Below, piece after piece: positions 1 through 13,766 of a stretch of DNA of 64,000 bases (position 1 is the first letter of the stretch; every line of letters begins with the position of its first letter). Source of the DNA: Tubiluchus corallicola. Lineage: Eukaryota; Priapulida; Priapulimorpha; Priapulimorphida; Tubiluchidae. Made by a program: the position numbers and the translations under genes. The notes under the pieces were generated by a model. The model did not search any database. It saw only the letters and a program-made list of their open reading frames with translations, and was not told where the DNA came from. The stretch is taken from positions 62,001-126,000 of the forward strand of contig JAQGDQ010000041.1 of assembly GCA_030141605.1 (NCBI GenBank), given 5' to 3'.

Positions 1-617
1 ACATTATGACATAGCTTTAATTATGACATAAAGCTTTAATTAAGTTCCTGTCATTTTATAATTATATTTACTAAATTTCCTTCTCCAAGTGGTTTTACTA
101 ATGTTGCTCCTAGTGGAGTTCAGCAGAAATTCTGAACACCATTATGGATTTCAATAATAATGATGTATTTTTTAACAAGGTGAAGCCATTCTCACTTTCA
201 AACTGTTAGGGATTTTCTCAGTTGTAAGATATCCGACATTCCATTGGATCGGCTCCGGAAATTCTTTCGACGGAAAGTTTGCGACTTGACAGATTTGACA
301 CCCTGCAATTTTTGCGAGGCAGCGTCAGGCAAAAATTTAGGTAAAAGGACCAAAATGTCTTCAAGAATTCAAAATAACAATTAAAAGTTGTTATGCACAC
401 ATTTAACTTGAAATACTTGCTCACGTTGAAAATGTATGTATTAAGAAACACTTTTCGTGGAATTTGGCTAAAAATGCAAAGTTTAGTTCATCTGTACCTA
501 TTTCCTTTGTTTAAAAATGTAACATTATCACAGATACCCTTTGCTTCGCTCGCTAGTTGTTTTAGAGGGCTTCTTGTAAAATTCATTATAACGATTCATT
601 TACCGTGTTAATAAAAA

Positions 618-618
618 T

Positions 619-701
<83 letters not shown>

Positions 702-719
702 TTACTACTACTACTACTA
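618..719. repeat. (TAC)n trinucleotide microsatellite
   Basis: About 100 bp of almost uninterrupted TAC/CTA units, with one ATT interruption near 701. Open frames through it (poly-Thr on one strand, poly-Val on the other) are products of the repeat and not genes. Confidence 0.95.
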
Positions 720-2540
720 ATATGCGACTTCTGAGGCTCCATATATTTTTCTTTTGTGTCTTTAATTTAGCTGTTTTTTTTGCATTTCGTATTTTTTCGC
801 TTGGTTGTCTACATGGTCTCATTTTACCAGAAACAATTTATCTAAATTTTTTACATGGTAGTTACTATCTATCTATACTTATAATTCCATCAATTGCATT
901 TTTGCATGTTGTACTTGCTATGTTTAAGTGCTGTAATTTCAATGAATTTGTTCATGTTTTTACAACTTGTGACTTGATTATTTGTCAGTGTTTCGCGACT
1001 CTGTAGTTTGTGCAAAGCAATTCGATTTTTTGTCCCAGAATTTAAAATTCCAAAGGCCCAACACCCAAAAATATTTAGTTTTGACAATTTTTGGTAGTAG
1101 CACAGAGTAACGTGGTGAAACTTTTTTCTGATAATTCAAACGAATTCTGAGTCTTTTCTGGATCTAGCAATAAATGGATAGGTGATCGCGGGGAAAACTG
1201 GTTGTAGACGATTTCATGGATTCCAACTTGCGGGATGCAGAATCAAGTATAAAATATTTTTAATCACCAAAAATTTTCAACGCACAATACGGAAAACTTT
1301 TGTAAAATTTACTGGGTCTTTTATTTACCAGAAAAAACACTCTAAATCTACGGCAAAACACTCTAAATCACGGCGCTTTAATACCTAAACCTCATTGCTT
1401 AAGGTGGCACGCGCAGGTATATTTACCATTCATTACTTCGCCAACAGCTTGTAACTTTAGGGCAAAGCGAGTAGGAACGTTAAAAACGCGGAAAGAGAAA
1501 GTCAGAGCGAGAGAGCGTCGACCTTTATAGAACGAAGCTTAGTCGGCTGTCTCTCTACTAAAATGACAGCAGTGTAAACAGTAGCTTATATCTGATTTAA
1601 GCCAGGAAACGATCTCAATACAGCCATTATTACATTAATCAGCAGTTTAAACGTAGTTCACACTGTACCGGCCTAGCTTTTAGAAGTCACACTTACTTTA
1701 CCTAAAAGTTATATCATCCTAAACCCGACAGTTGCTAATGCTTAAGTAAATTGGGCAACGGTTACCTGATTCTACAAGCGATTTTAAAGGAAATTGTGAT
1801 TGTATGTTCTTGATGTTCAAATCCTGATTGTATTACAATTTTTCTCTAACCCTTTCTTCAAGTAATTAGCTAATTGTCGTCAGTATGATGTTCTTTTTTA
1901 CTTGTGTTTTGGATACTCCGCAGAAAAGTGCAGAGGCTTATAAGTCAACTCCCACTACTGAGCGAGCGTATTCAAAGTAGTGACAGAGTGATATATTACT
2001 AGTTGCGGATAGGTGGCTCTGACTGACTGTGCACTACCAGGTCGAGAATTCAGATTAGTTCTATTATTTTGGCCTATTAGCTCAAGTGGCAAAGCCTGCA
2101 TCCAGAAAGTGCAAAGTTTTGATTTAAAATTTTTTTGAGCGCAATTTTTCAGCGCCCCCTTCTTCTATTAGGCTATTTATTGTAGGTATAATATTTTTTC
2201 TTCTCTACTTTTGTCTCCTGTTTCACTGTTTCCTGCACATTTTTTACTTCCTTTAATATTTTGCTCACTTAATTTATCTGAAAACTTTGATAGCTGTTTA
2301 GGTGTTCGGTTTTATGTTCAACTTAAGAGATTATTTCTTCTTTTTGTTTTTCATTTACTCTCTTTTGTGTTTTTACTTTCTTGATTACTTGTCAGCTAGC
2401 CAGCCAACCAGCCAGCTAGTCAATCAGCCTGGTTACCTGATTGCTTATTCTACCCGCCCAATTCTGACGCTGTAGTACTTTTCAGTTTGACGACTGGATA
2501 CGCTTGACAAATATGTTTCGCTATTTCCACAAGTAACACA

Positions 2541-2558
2541 TTTTTTTTCTTGTTGCAG
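2541..2558 (+). promoter_or_regulatory. Splice acceptor just upstream of the ZP start codon
   Basis: A T-rich tract followed by TTGTTGCAG lies 23 bases before the first ATG of the ZP gene. Either an untranslated first exon lies upstream or the mRNA receives a trans-spliced leader here. The sequence alone does not tell which. Confidence 0.55.
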
Positions 2559-2581
2559 GAGCAAGTATTCTCATCACCGAA

Positions 2582-5500
2582 ATGCTCGACAATAAGTTCA
2601 GCGTTGTTGTTTATCTGGTGAGTAAACATAACATTTACACTACTTAATCTGAACTAACAATTATAAGATTACAGTAGTTTATCCTACGTGCATTTGCTAA
2701 AAATATATTAGTCTTTACTCTTTAGCAATTTATTACGCTTAAAAGAAAACAAAGACTAATTGTTCATTAATCACGGCCATTACCTTTCTGCTCTACATTG
2801 TTTTTTCTTTTTCTTGCTGTTATCATTTTATCCTTCTTTATCTATTTCTCTTTCTCCATTTCTTCCCATTTTGTTGTCGTCATGTCTTAAAAACATTTCA
2901 ACATTCAAACTTGAAACAAACGTTTTAACGAGAAAACGGGGGTTACTACAGTTATTTGAATTGTTCAGCCTGCTAATGTTTTTTCCTAAACATTTTTTCT
3001 ATTTAATTGTTTGAACTGCTTCTACGCAGAAAAACTGTAATAAGCAGTTTTACTTTTCTCACATAAAACAGCGTGTATTGTAGCCTTTTAGTAGGTCTGT
3101 AGCGCAAAACGTTCTTTTAGTTCGTAAAAATGTTAGTGTAAAATTTAGGATAAAGACCACTGTGCTTCATCCGGTATTTAAATGTTTAAATTGTCGCACC
3201 TGTAATTAGATTACAATGTGAAGAATCGCTCCACAGGTATTACAAACCTGTCCTACGATTATGTAGTTCAGTGAAAGTACATTCTGAACTTATTAATTAA
3301 TAGTTGCTTGTCTACACGCCAGTAGTTTTGAAACTAACGTTACCAATGACCTATTACAAACACCTTTTAACAGATACGTGCACTGTTTGGAGTTTTGATC
3401 TTTTACCTGCAATTGTTGCAATACAGAACACTTGAACGATTATTCGTTATAATAACTATTAATAACAAGTGTAAATAATTGGCAATTAAATTTGGTTTAG
3501 CACTCACGTAACAGACTTTGTTTCACAGAACTTTGTTTTAAGATAAACAGCAATGTTACCAGTATTTAGACACTAATGCTAGTCATTCGCCAATTATTGG
3601 TATTTCGTAATTGGACACTCGGCACTCCTGAGCAATTCGTGAACAGACAATTGGAAAACAAACGGCTGCTAAACGAAAGACTAAATCTACGTAGTTAAAA
3701 TATTCCATAATAGGCATTTAAATCTTTCTGTTAAATACTTGTTAATGTTCAGGTTTCCAATAAGTTTCCTCTTATTGTAACCCAGTAGGTGCTTGCTATG
3801 CCTGACGCTTGGTCAGCAGAAATTTGATTTTGCAACTACTGTACATGAAATTCGAATATTTGATAATTGCACACCTACTGATTTGAACATTTAACCTAAA
3901 GCGTTGTCTGCCAGCATGTTGGTCATTTCATTCACTTATAAACTGTTCTGATTAAAAAACGCAGATCCTTTTCTGAACAGTTAGGCACACCGAAATCTGG
4001 CATTCAACTGAAGAGCCGTTGAAATATTGAATGGTTGTCGCGCGACTGAAATCTAGCCTATTATTAAGGATGCTTTTCTGTTTGCTAACAAACATGCTTC
4101 TTAGCTGCACTGGAGCGCGTGCCCCTCAAAAGAAATAACCGGCGGTAGAAAAACAGTAAGATAGATTACCACACAAAAAACAAGTTTTCTGAATTTCAGC
4201 CTTCCAATTATCAAACTTAGCTTTGGTAGTCATTTAGCTATTCCCATTACTAGGCCAACAATGGAGAAAACTGGCTTTGGTGTCTCACGAAAAAGTTAGA
4301 GAAATGTACTATAGCTTTAATTCTAGTGAATTGCTGTCTCAATAACTAATTTAAAATTGGTTTCAAAATTGAGCAATATGAAGTTTAGCGAACAGTGTGT
4401 AGGTGGCAGCAGCGGGACCTGCATTTAACCACTAGCCATGTAAATTTAATTAGAGGAATATGAACGTGATAATAGGAGTCCCTGCGCGATTCTGTTTCCA
4501 GTTTGTGTCCGTGCCGTTTCATTTATATTATTAGTATAAAACTTCTTAAGTGCGCTGCAGTGTTGTGCAGTTTAAAAACGAATCCTATAAACAGTAAAAA
4601 AATTACTGCTGTGTATCATCTTAGCAGTATAAAAAGTGAATTTTTTTTTCAGGTTGTAATTTTTCACCAGAACAAAACTCAGCAAGTTCCTTTTGGGAAT
4701 TACGACGATCTGCCGGATGCGTTTTATAGGCCAAGTCCAACTTCCGGTCGTTCGTATCCCAATAGTCCTCAGTTTTATAGTAGGGGTATCCAGCAAACTC
4801 ATGGAAATCAACCACCGCAGTATTATTACCCGTCGCAACTTCGTGTGGCTATTCCAGAACAGCATCATCAGCAACAGCAACAACAACATTATCAGAGTCC
4901 CGAGCAGTCGTACCCCCACTTAAATCCCATACATCAGCAACAACGGAATGGCTATATAGGATCAGTGTATGGCCTAGGAAGACCAGAATACGTCCAGTAT
5001 CCGCAGTATCAGCCTTCGTCCTCTGGACATCAGGAATATCCACCACACGATCCGCAGGGACATCAGCAGGGATACTCATTAGAAGATCAAGGATATCAGG
5101 TATATCCTGGTAGGGTCGACATCAATGGTGGTAGAGGCAATTTTGTAGAATATCCTGGAAGAGTGAAGCAGAATCATTTCATAAACCAGCATGTACCTTC
5201 ACAGCAACAACTACAGTATCAATTTCAGAATGGATTTCCTCTTAACAGGAACGCGTATCACAACCCAGCCGCAAAGAACATTAAGTTTGATGTTCATGCG
5301 GGAGCTGGACCAGTGACGGCAACGGAAACTATAGTAACTAGTGAGTATATTTTACCTTGACAGTGTACACCGTATGTTGACCACGTAGTTGGCTATATAT
5401 ATATATATTGGCAATATTGTTGGCAATATATATATATATACGCAAACAAACTAGAATAGGGAAGAAATGAGTTGATTGAATTGAATATTAGTTAAGTTAG

Positions 5501-8500
5501 ACTGCCGTGTGCTTCGTGATATATATATATATATACGTGCAGGTGGTCCAGTGACAATAATGTTATGGATAATACAATCATTTCATCACGGTTTACCAAT
5601 TTAAATTTGTAATAACATCAGATATTTGGTCCCTTTAGAAACTATTGGGACAGCTGAACTTATAACATTTCGAAGTCTTTAAACGTAAATATTTGCTGAA
5701 ATTTCGTAAAATAACAGTCAATACACAATATTGGAAAGTACTAGAGCATTTATGACGAGTAACCGCAAATTTTTTGGTAAATAATTTTTTATGCTGTTAG
5801 TGCCAATTAGTAGGCCAATGCTAAAACGGATACATAATCATTACAAGATAGATTTAGATCTATTATGACACCTAGTTAGATCTATTGTCGACATCTCGCT
5901 CGTTAGGTATTGAATCGTCCGTTTTAACAATTGGTTTTTTGCCGGAAAGATAGCTTCCGACCAACCTGGTGCAATTTGATATAGTTGGATCTTATTCAAT
6001 GACTTCGCTTGATCAATCACATCAAAATGTTCATTTAGATCAAGTAAGGTTATATTAATGTTATTTCAGAATTATTCGTGTAAGATAAAATGTCATCGGT
6101 AACTGAAATCAACGTTGTGGCAGTGTTATGACTTGGTCTAAATAAAAACTAAATAAATGGTTTCGTTCAAAATACGAAGGAACTTCTTGACAAACAATTT
6201 TTTATGATTTCATATGTCGTGGGTACATCGGTAATAGGACGATAATTTGAGACTTCCTATTGCTACCTTTTTTAAAGTCTGGTTTAACTGTAGTTTTTTC
6301 CATTGGGAAGAGATATTGTTACATAAAAGATTGCTTTCTTTTAGATATCACCGGCACCTGCAGTTCTGAATACAATTTCCTGATGATAAACGTTCATTTT
6401 CAACAACCGACATTTAAGGGTATCATATTCACAGCGCCCTCTAATCGTAATGATCCACGTTGTCAAGTCAGCAGTGATGAAGTAGATCTGACGTCATCGA
6501 ACACCATGACATTGCAAGTGGCGTTAGATCACTCATGCGGTACAAGGACCTTTTCTAACCAGGTTTGAATATTGTTTTTTTTGTTCGTGTTCTTGATTTT
6601 TCTTATCTGGTTGTCTGTCTGTCAGTCTGTTAATCCTTTTTGTTTCATCTTTGTCTATGATTTTTTAAAATATTTCATGAATAATCGAAGATTATGGTGA
6701 TTGACACAATCCGCAAGGTGATCGATTGGTGATCAAAACATGTTTTATGATGTTTTTTAAGACAAACCAGGTGGTTCATTAGCTATAGTTATCAGTTAAC
6801 TGGTTTATTTGTTGGTTTGGCAGCTGATCCTCACACAGGCGGTGGTGTACCTGTCTTTTAATTATTGATTGACCAATAATTAGGTAGTCACTAGCCTCTA
6901 CAGTTAGTTAATCAGTCGGTGAATGGTATTGTTGGTTATCATTAACAGGTCATTTGGTAATGCAGTTAACTAATGCCCAGTTAATCTGCTTTTGTAAGCC
7001 AACTTGTATGCCCGACAAACAAAATTTCAAGATGTTTTTTAAGCGTTTTTATGCTCACATGAGTAATATTGCACGTTTCAAGGCATATAGGCCGTTTATT
7101 ATGAGTAATGATGTAATTTTCCGTAGCATCCCGACACGCGATCATTTGGCAACACATTGGTAGTGCTGGAAAACGGACACCCGGGAAAGCAATACGAAGT
7201 CACATGTTCTGTTACAGGAAGTGGAGTTTTGCCGTATCCCATTGTTAATTTTCAAGCTTATCCCAGGTCAGTATTTAACACTTTTGACCACTGAAAAGCA
7301 ATCTTACTAATGTTAAAGTTAATCTGTCAATTATAGATGCAACTTAAAACTACATTTTCTTTTGTTTATGCGACTAAAACGTGAAGATATAAAATAGGTT
7401 TAAGATTGTTAAGGTCTTTGCTCTTAAGGCTGAAAACCAAATTACTAGTTTGAACGATGACTTGAGCTTTGGCATCTTAGACCTCTATTGACTTTAATCT
7501 ACGTTTCACGAAACATTACAAGGTGCTGCCACCTGTGAACGTGTTGTTTTCTATTACAGAAAGGAAACTGTTGCCCGTCCTCTAGAGGCGAGAATAATAG
7601 GTGACAGAGGTCAAATAACAGTTGGAACGGATAGTATCAGAAGTAGGATTTTCTTTTCTTTCTCTTAAGCAGTTAACCACAATTTATATTTTATCTTACT
7701 CACACAGAAAGAGATCGATCATCGAAGCTAACTAGCTTCACTGTGTACGACGACAAATTTTTGATGATTTACGATGGTTTAAGAATTAAACAATTTTTGA
7801 TCATTTACTAATATTTACAACGAATTTACTAGAATTTGGAGATGTGAATTGATGTTTTTCCTGAAAAACTAGTTAGCAGGAAACAATTATCACTTCACTT
7901 TACACCACTTTTTCGTTTATTTCTGCTACAAAGAAGGTTATTGTCTCAGTAAGTAAAACGACTAAGGCTAATTTAATTTTTATTTTTTAGAAAACGAAGC
8001 CAATATGGCAAGCAGTTGGCAACACTTGCAATATTGTTAAAGAATACTAAGCATAAATGGTTATTTTAAAGTTATAGTGCAGGCTTATTCATTTTATTAA
8101 AGCTCTGTCCACAATGAATCAGAACTAAAATTACTCATATGATCGATAATTTTACAGATGTTTTATCTGACTGTGATGCCGAAACTGCTTCACTAAGAGT
8201 GACTCTAATTTTCGGAAGCCCGTTTACTGGAACCATCTACACTAATAATTATCATGACGTGGAGACTTGTACCTGGCATTTTTCTGAAGCTGTGGAGGGT
8301 TACGTACAGATCCCGCTGTCAGCTTGTGGAACAACCTATCATGCTCAGGTGAGACTTGCATAACCTTATTATAAACAGTATTCATGTTGATCAAAAGATA
8401 TGGAACATTAATAAATATTTAATGTTTTTAGGTATAATATTATAATCTTAAAGAAGTGGGCTTGCGCGCATGGCACATACACGATTTAGCTGTACATAGG

Positions 8501-11500
8501 TGAATATTCCGTAATTTAGCAAGTGTTTAAATAGCTTTAAATTTTTAATTTTATACATTAGCTTTTCAATAACTTTATTAACTAAACATTATTTTTTAGA
8601 AAAATCGAAATGGAGCAGGTGTTTTCAAGAACACTATCATTTTGATGCCTGGTGGGACAGGTGCGGTTCTCACGGGTAATGATCGAGCCTACCAGGTGAG
8701 CTGCAGCATGGAGACTCCAGACAAAGTAAAAACACAGGTAAGATGTGCTTTAGCGATTAGAATGGTTTATGGTCATAGTGTCAAAGTGTAGCGTCTGTCT
8801 ATATGTATGCCTGATACGTAAAATAAAGAAGTACGTGAAAGCATAACAAAGGCTTTTGTAGCTTCACAAATATACACAAAGAAATTATCTTATACAACTT
8901 TCCAAGATAATATTATTTTAAAGGAGATTCGGCATAAAGTCAAGTAGTGAGTATTTTAAAATGTCTTGATGTGTTGGGCAAACAATACTAGCAGATTTGC
9001 TTTTTCCGTGATTATTGTTTAATTTAGGATGTTAAGGCCAAGATTGACGTAAGTCCTGGTGGATATGCATCAGTACAAATTACAGACAGTGATCGTCTAG
9101 CAGCGAATGTTGGCCTCGGTGTGCCTATAAGGTGAGACGTACTTAATAAGTACACTTGTAAGATAAGACATAATTAATAAATTCTATTTTCGAAATCTCC
9201 AGTACAAACGAAAGTTATTTAACCTGATTAGCCTTTCTTTTGATAGACGATTGGACAGTAGCTCCACCTGCAGTGAATTTTTTTTGTTACAAAGCCAACA
9301 CATTAAGAAATGCATATATATATATATATATGCACACTACACAAATTACAATTATAAGTTAAAAATGTAGAATATCAATCGATTTCTCGTTTATTTTGAA
9401 CCCACTGTAATTAACAATTGTAATATGGTATCATCTTGTGAAAATTTTAAGCATACCGAGCACTGAATTGTACAGCGTTTACCGACACCAAGATTCAATA
9501 AAATAGCCCATATGCCATTTTAAAAAACACTTCACATTTATCTCATTCTCTGCCATAAAACTCCTTTTCCCACAAAAACCAAATCTGTACATTTTTGTTA
9601 TTTTATTACGTTTAGCTCTTCAGAGAAAAAAGTCCGTAAAGGCAACCGTGTGCACGGCAAACAGCATCGTGCTCCGCTGCCAGCTGTTGCCATGAAAGTA
9701 GTGCAGGGAACGGACCTGTTTGCGGAACCAGCGGACAAACTTGTTGTGGGATCCAATGCAACTGTAGTCCTGTACCATGAGCAGTCTGGTAGGTTAAGGA
9801 TCCACTAGCAGTATGCAGTGAACTTGAGTGTTGAGCTGCTCAGTTTATCACTAAGGCTTTAGTTAATTTGTAATCATTGGCGGTTATGTAAAAGTTTACT
9901 CGCTAATTAGAAAGCACTGGGTTCATTTACTTGGATGTACTCAGAGACTTTTCTCACTCAGTCAAATGATTAATAATGTCAAAATCTACCCACCATTCAT
10001 CTAGCCCTCCCTCGAATAATGTCTAATTAACACACAACTTATAGCTGCTAAAGCTCACTGTTTTATGATTACCTTTGCACCTGATGATTTCTTAAATGGC
10101 AAACTAAAGCTATTTGGTTAACTAAGCTATTTGGTAACTAACTAAGCAAACTAAAGCTACTTGGTTCTCATACTTTTCGATTTATGATATGTAATATGTA
10201 CACTTATGAGTAAAGGAAATTTAATTTTTATTATCTATAAATATATATTTATAGAATTCTGGGACTTGAATTTTGGCAGCTGTTATGCCCACGATGGCAG
10301 CGGATATAAGAAAATTGATATTCTTGACAAAAGAGGGTATGATAAAAAATTTACTGTTATCGAAAAGTATTTCCTAAAATGAACGCTTTGCATAATGGAG
10401 AACAGAATTTTACATTTGGATTTTGCTTTGCTTTAATTTCAATATGCTATTTCTTTAACAAAGTAATTTTTAAACAATTCAGATGTCCAGCATTTGACAA
10501 AGTTGGAGATATTATCTCGGAAATATTGGGAGATATCTCATACATGCATTTCACTTTTGAATCATTCAAGTTTCCTGGCAGAGAGCAGACGTATTACGAA
10601 TGTCATGTGAACGTATGTCAAGGTCCTTGTAAACAGGTTTGTTAAACATTTACCACATTCATACTGATTTACTCCACTCAGACGGTTCTTATAAACAACT
10701 ACTGATATCTGAAAAAAGAGATACCAAAAAGCTAAAGCATCTATAAGAGCCAATAATTCGGCGCCCTCGTGCGTCAAAAGGTGATAATCCATTTACAGAA
10801 GGCTTATCGGATTACTTTGTGACTTGTGTTGTAAAAGTAATTAAATGGACTAATTTCGTGATAATTAAATTGGTCATTAACCTTAGAATGTTAATTTGCA
10901 AAAAACTGACTTTTCAACTTGTCTTAAATACTAAAATAAAACGTGTCAATAAGTGTAATATGCTTTTCTGACATTGAAGAATCGAAATGTGTTTTAGTTA
11001 AACAAAACATTTATTTGTAAGTAAAACGTGAGTAGTAGATTTACTGACTCAACTAGTATAATGAAGCAACTGATCTGAAAAATTTAATTGAAAATATTAT
11101 TAGAAGCAGACTAAATGTAGTAAAGTACGCTTATTTGTTTTTTATCATATTGTTGCAGATAAAAGTGTATCTTTTAATTAAATTACTTTTTGTCTATTCT
11201 GTTTACAGTCGCTCAATATTTGTTTTAAATGATACATATTTATGTATATACTATATATCTGCCTATAGAGGCAAATTCTACAGGCGTAGGCGAACTTAGA
11301 GAATCTAGAAACAGGAGCTCCAACACTTTATTACGATCCCACTGTTCGCTGAAATTTTCAAATTACGTAAAACTGCATATTAAAGTGCGTCGCCGTTATA
11401 TATTCTTCCACGATTTTAATAGAGAGATTGCAAATCAAAGCGAAACAATGTTGATACTCATGCTAAACGGGCCCTAACAGACGAGGAAGTTGCAGAGGAA

Positions 11501-13766
11501 GAGATAGGATACAAAACAGAAATTCAGGAAATAAAACGAACTCCACCAAAAATTACACCACCTCAACAAAAAGAGGACTCAGCAAATGAAGGGGAAATAT
11601 TCATAGAAAGTCTTCCGTTGGAGGGACCAGAGGAGATAGGTCTCTTCGCTGGAGTTAGGATTGACCTTCCTGGAATTGGTAAGCAAAGTTATTATACCTT
11701 CAGCAAGCAAAAAATTAATTAAGCAGTAGTATGGCCTTAGTTAACGCGGATAGTTTTGTGAACATTTGCCTAAGATTAAATGGTAGTGAAATTAAGACTC
11801 GTATAATTAATTCTCCAAATGTTTTTCACTATATATAGTCTATAAAAAATTGTTTAATATTAGTGCCGTGGATTTTCTTAGTACTTAGGCAGTTGTTGGG
11901 CATTACAGCCTATAACGTCTTAGTAGCAGGAAACCAGTCCGGGATGCGAAACATTGTGTTACTGCTTATTTAGTTTTTCTGTCTTGACAAACCTGACAAA
12001 CTTCAGGTTTGACTTATTTATACCACGAAAAACAATTCTTACCAAACTGCCGAAACGCTCGTTATAGACTAGATTAAAATAATTTTGTAGAAAATACTAT
12101 ACTAATATGTACATTCTATCATCCATCAGCAATATCATTTCAATGAAGACATGATCACTTGCTCAGGATGTCATTTACAAATTCTCACAAATTCCTTCTA
12201 AAGTTTTGGCAGTCTCACACCCGCGTCATTAATGTGCAATGTTAACATCAACGTTAAGTTATTCACACCTTCAACATTTTTTGAAAAATCATTGGCATAT
12301 AGATATGTTGTGGAATAAGTCGTTGTAAATATCTTTTTTATTTTCAGAAAGTGAACAAGGAACAACATTGGCAATACAACAAGGATCACACGTGAACGAG
12401 TGTGTGGAAATGAACGTTTTTCTCATCACTGTGTGCATCCTAGCAGGTACGTATAGCAGGCAGTTGTCACTTGTGGGAGTTGTGGCAAATTTGTTACTAA
12501 TGTGAATATCTATTTGCTTGGCTATTACTAGAAAATTCGTGTTTGTGTGGAATCAAATCACAGCTGCACACCAAGGTTTTTGAACACAAATGCCTATACT
12601 CTCTATATTGGCGTATTAGAAAACGTTAGAAAACTGGGTGAAATGACAATTAAAGAATTTACAAAGTGATGTGCAATTTGCTAACTTCCCTGGATGTAAT
12701 GTAGCTGAATATCTGACTATAAGCTTGTAACTGTTTGAATCCTGGAGATATAAGATTTGCATCTTTATGTTACACGATATGTAGAGTGGCTAAGACTAAT
12801 AAAAATTAATGTAATTTCTGTAACAATTCCCAAGAGATTACCAATAATAACTTTTACAGCGTCTAGACAGCAGGTGTAATAACTTATCAAGTAACTGCTT
12901 TATTTTAAGCATGCGTCTCTCTCGTTTCATTATGATGGTCTCCTTTTTTATCACGTCGACAACAGTGAAGTGCATTTGTGTGATTACTGCCAAAGGCCAA
13001 ACTGGTTTAAGATGAATGTTAATCCTTCTATCCGTTCACGGGGTAAAAATTGTTCTCGTATAGGCTGTAGATGCTTTTACAAAATTTAATACTTTTAAGT
13101 GCAGCAATTAGCCCCAAAACAATAGAAGATCGACTAAGCAAAATATTTATCAAATGGAGATGATCAATTGATTGCTGTGTCACAAACTGTTTTGTATTGC
13201 ACAACAGATGCATGATGAGCTGCTTTGTATTGATGTCTTGCTGATTACGAATTGTTTTATTTTGCCGTGCGGCGTGTAGTTGCTTAATGAAATAGCTGCT
13301 GCCTGATGAACTCTTTCTATTATATATTGTTACGTTATATAATGAACAAGTTTTCCATGTTGTAATGAAGAAGTTTATTACTATGAACTGTTTAATCTGT
13401 TTTATATTTCAGTGTTGCTACTTGATTAAAGTGCTGCTGTAGATTTCACCTATGATGGGTGTTTTAAGTTGCAGCGTTGTTGTATGATCATTTCTTTATG
13501 TTGCAGTATTGCTATTTATCGCTGCTGTTATTATTGTTCTGAGCTGCTATAAGATCAGCCGACTGACAAAGAAAGACCATCTCCTTCCCTCTGAACCTAG
13601 TCAACTTGCTGAAACTTTAGATGTCAAGCAGCCTACAATACCGCGGCCATGGTACTATGCAATGCGCAGTGCGCCACCTAGAAGAAAAGCTGAGAAACAT
13701 GAGCGCCAAGCGGGTCGTACGTTTGTACCTGTAGGTGAATCTACTATCGGTCATAGTCACACGTGA
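2582..13766 (+). CDS. Transmembrane ZP-domain protein with two ZP-N modules (14 coding exons)
   Basis: CDS exons: 2582-2617, 4653-5340, 6345-6562, 7127-7266, 7560-7642, 8158-8348, 8600-8737, 9028-9131, 9616-9788, 10255-10336, 10483-10636, 11423-11678, 12348-12446, 13507-13766. All phases agree and give 873 residues. Order: short signal peptide (MLDNKFSVVVYL, joined to VVIF); a Gln/Tyr/Pro/His-rich region to about residue 240; a first four-cysteine ZP-N-like module (about 242-360); a second (about 389-500); a basic linker (VRKGNRVHGKQHR); ZP-C (GSCYAHDG, then CHVNVCQGPC and RDCKSKR) to about 675; an acidic linker; one membrane helix (about 778-801); a 70-residue cytoplasmic tail. ZP modules polymerise into extracellular filaments in egg coats and apical matrices. 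KSKR and HAKR after ZP-C could be furin sites, as in other ZP precursors. Least certain are the end of exon 5 (GTAGGA donor) and the start of exon 12, which is chosen because it keeps the frame and restores the final ZP-C cysteine. Cuticular versus egg-coat role cannot be decided. Confidence 0.88.
5393..5535. repeat. Clustered (TA)n tracts in ZP intron 2
   Basis: Three short TA runs (about 5393-5410, 5432-5442 and 5519-5535) lie just after the exon 2 donor, with the motif TTGGCAATAT repeated between the first two. This is simple-sequence intron DNA. Confidence 0.7.

Larger units (their letters stand above)
1..2558. other. Upstream non-coding region of the ZP gene
   Basis: No convincing coding exon is visible. 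The stretch holds a long TAC trinucleotide repeat (listed separately), AT-rich DNA and a short duplicated motif around TATGACATA near the left edge. It ends in a strong pyrimidine-rich splice acceptor at about 2541-2558, so any promoter or untranslated first exon of the ZP gene should lie here, but I cannot place it. Confidence 0.4.

Noticed and set aside
586-1006. Poly-Thr and poly-Val frames over the TAC repeat
   Set aside because: They are direct translations of a trinucleotide microsatellite without start context or neighbours.
4572-5079. Minus-strand and shifted frames across ZP exon 2
   Set aside because: They are shadows of the real Gln/Tyr/Pro-rich exon, whose phases join with exons 1 and 3.
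11229-11477. 82-residue frame upstream of ZP exon 12
   Set aside because: It starts without ATG and breaks the phase; the exon at 11423 in another frame restores the final ZP-C cysteine.
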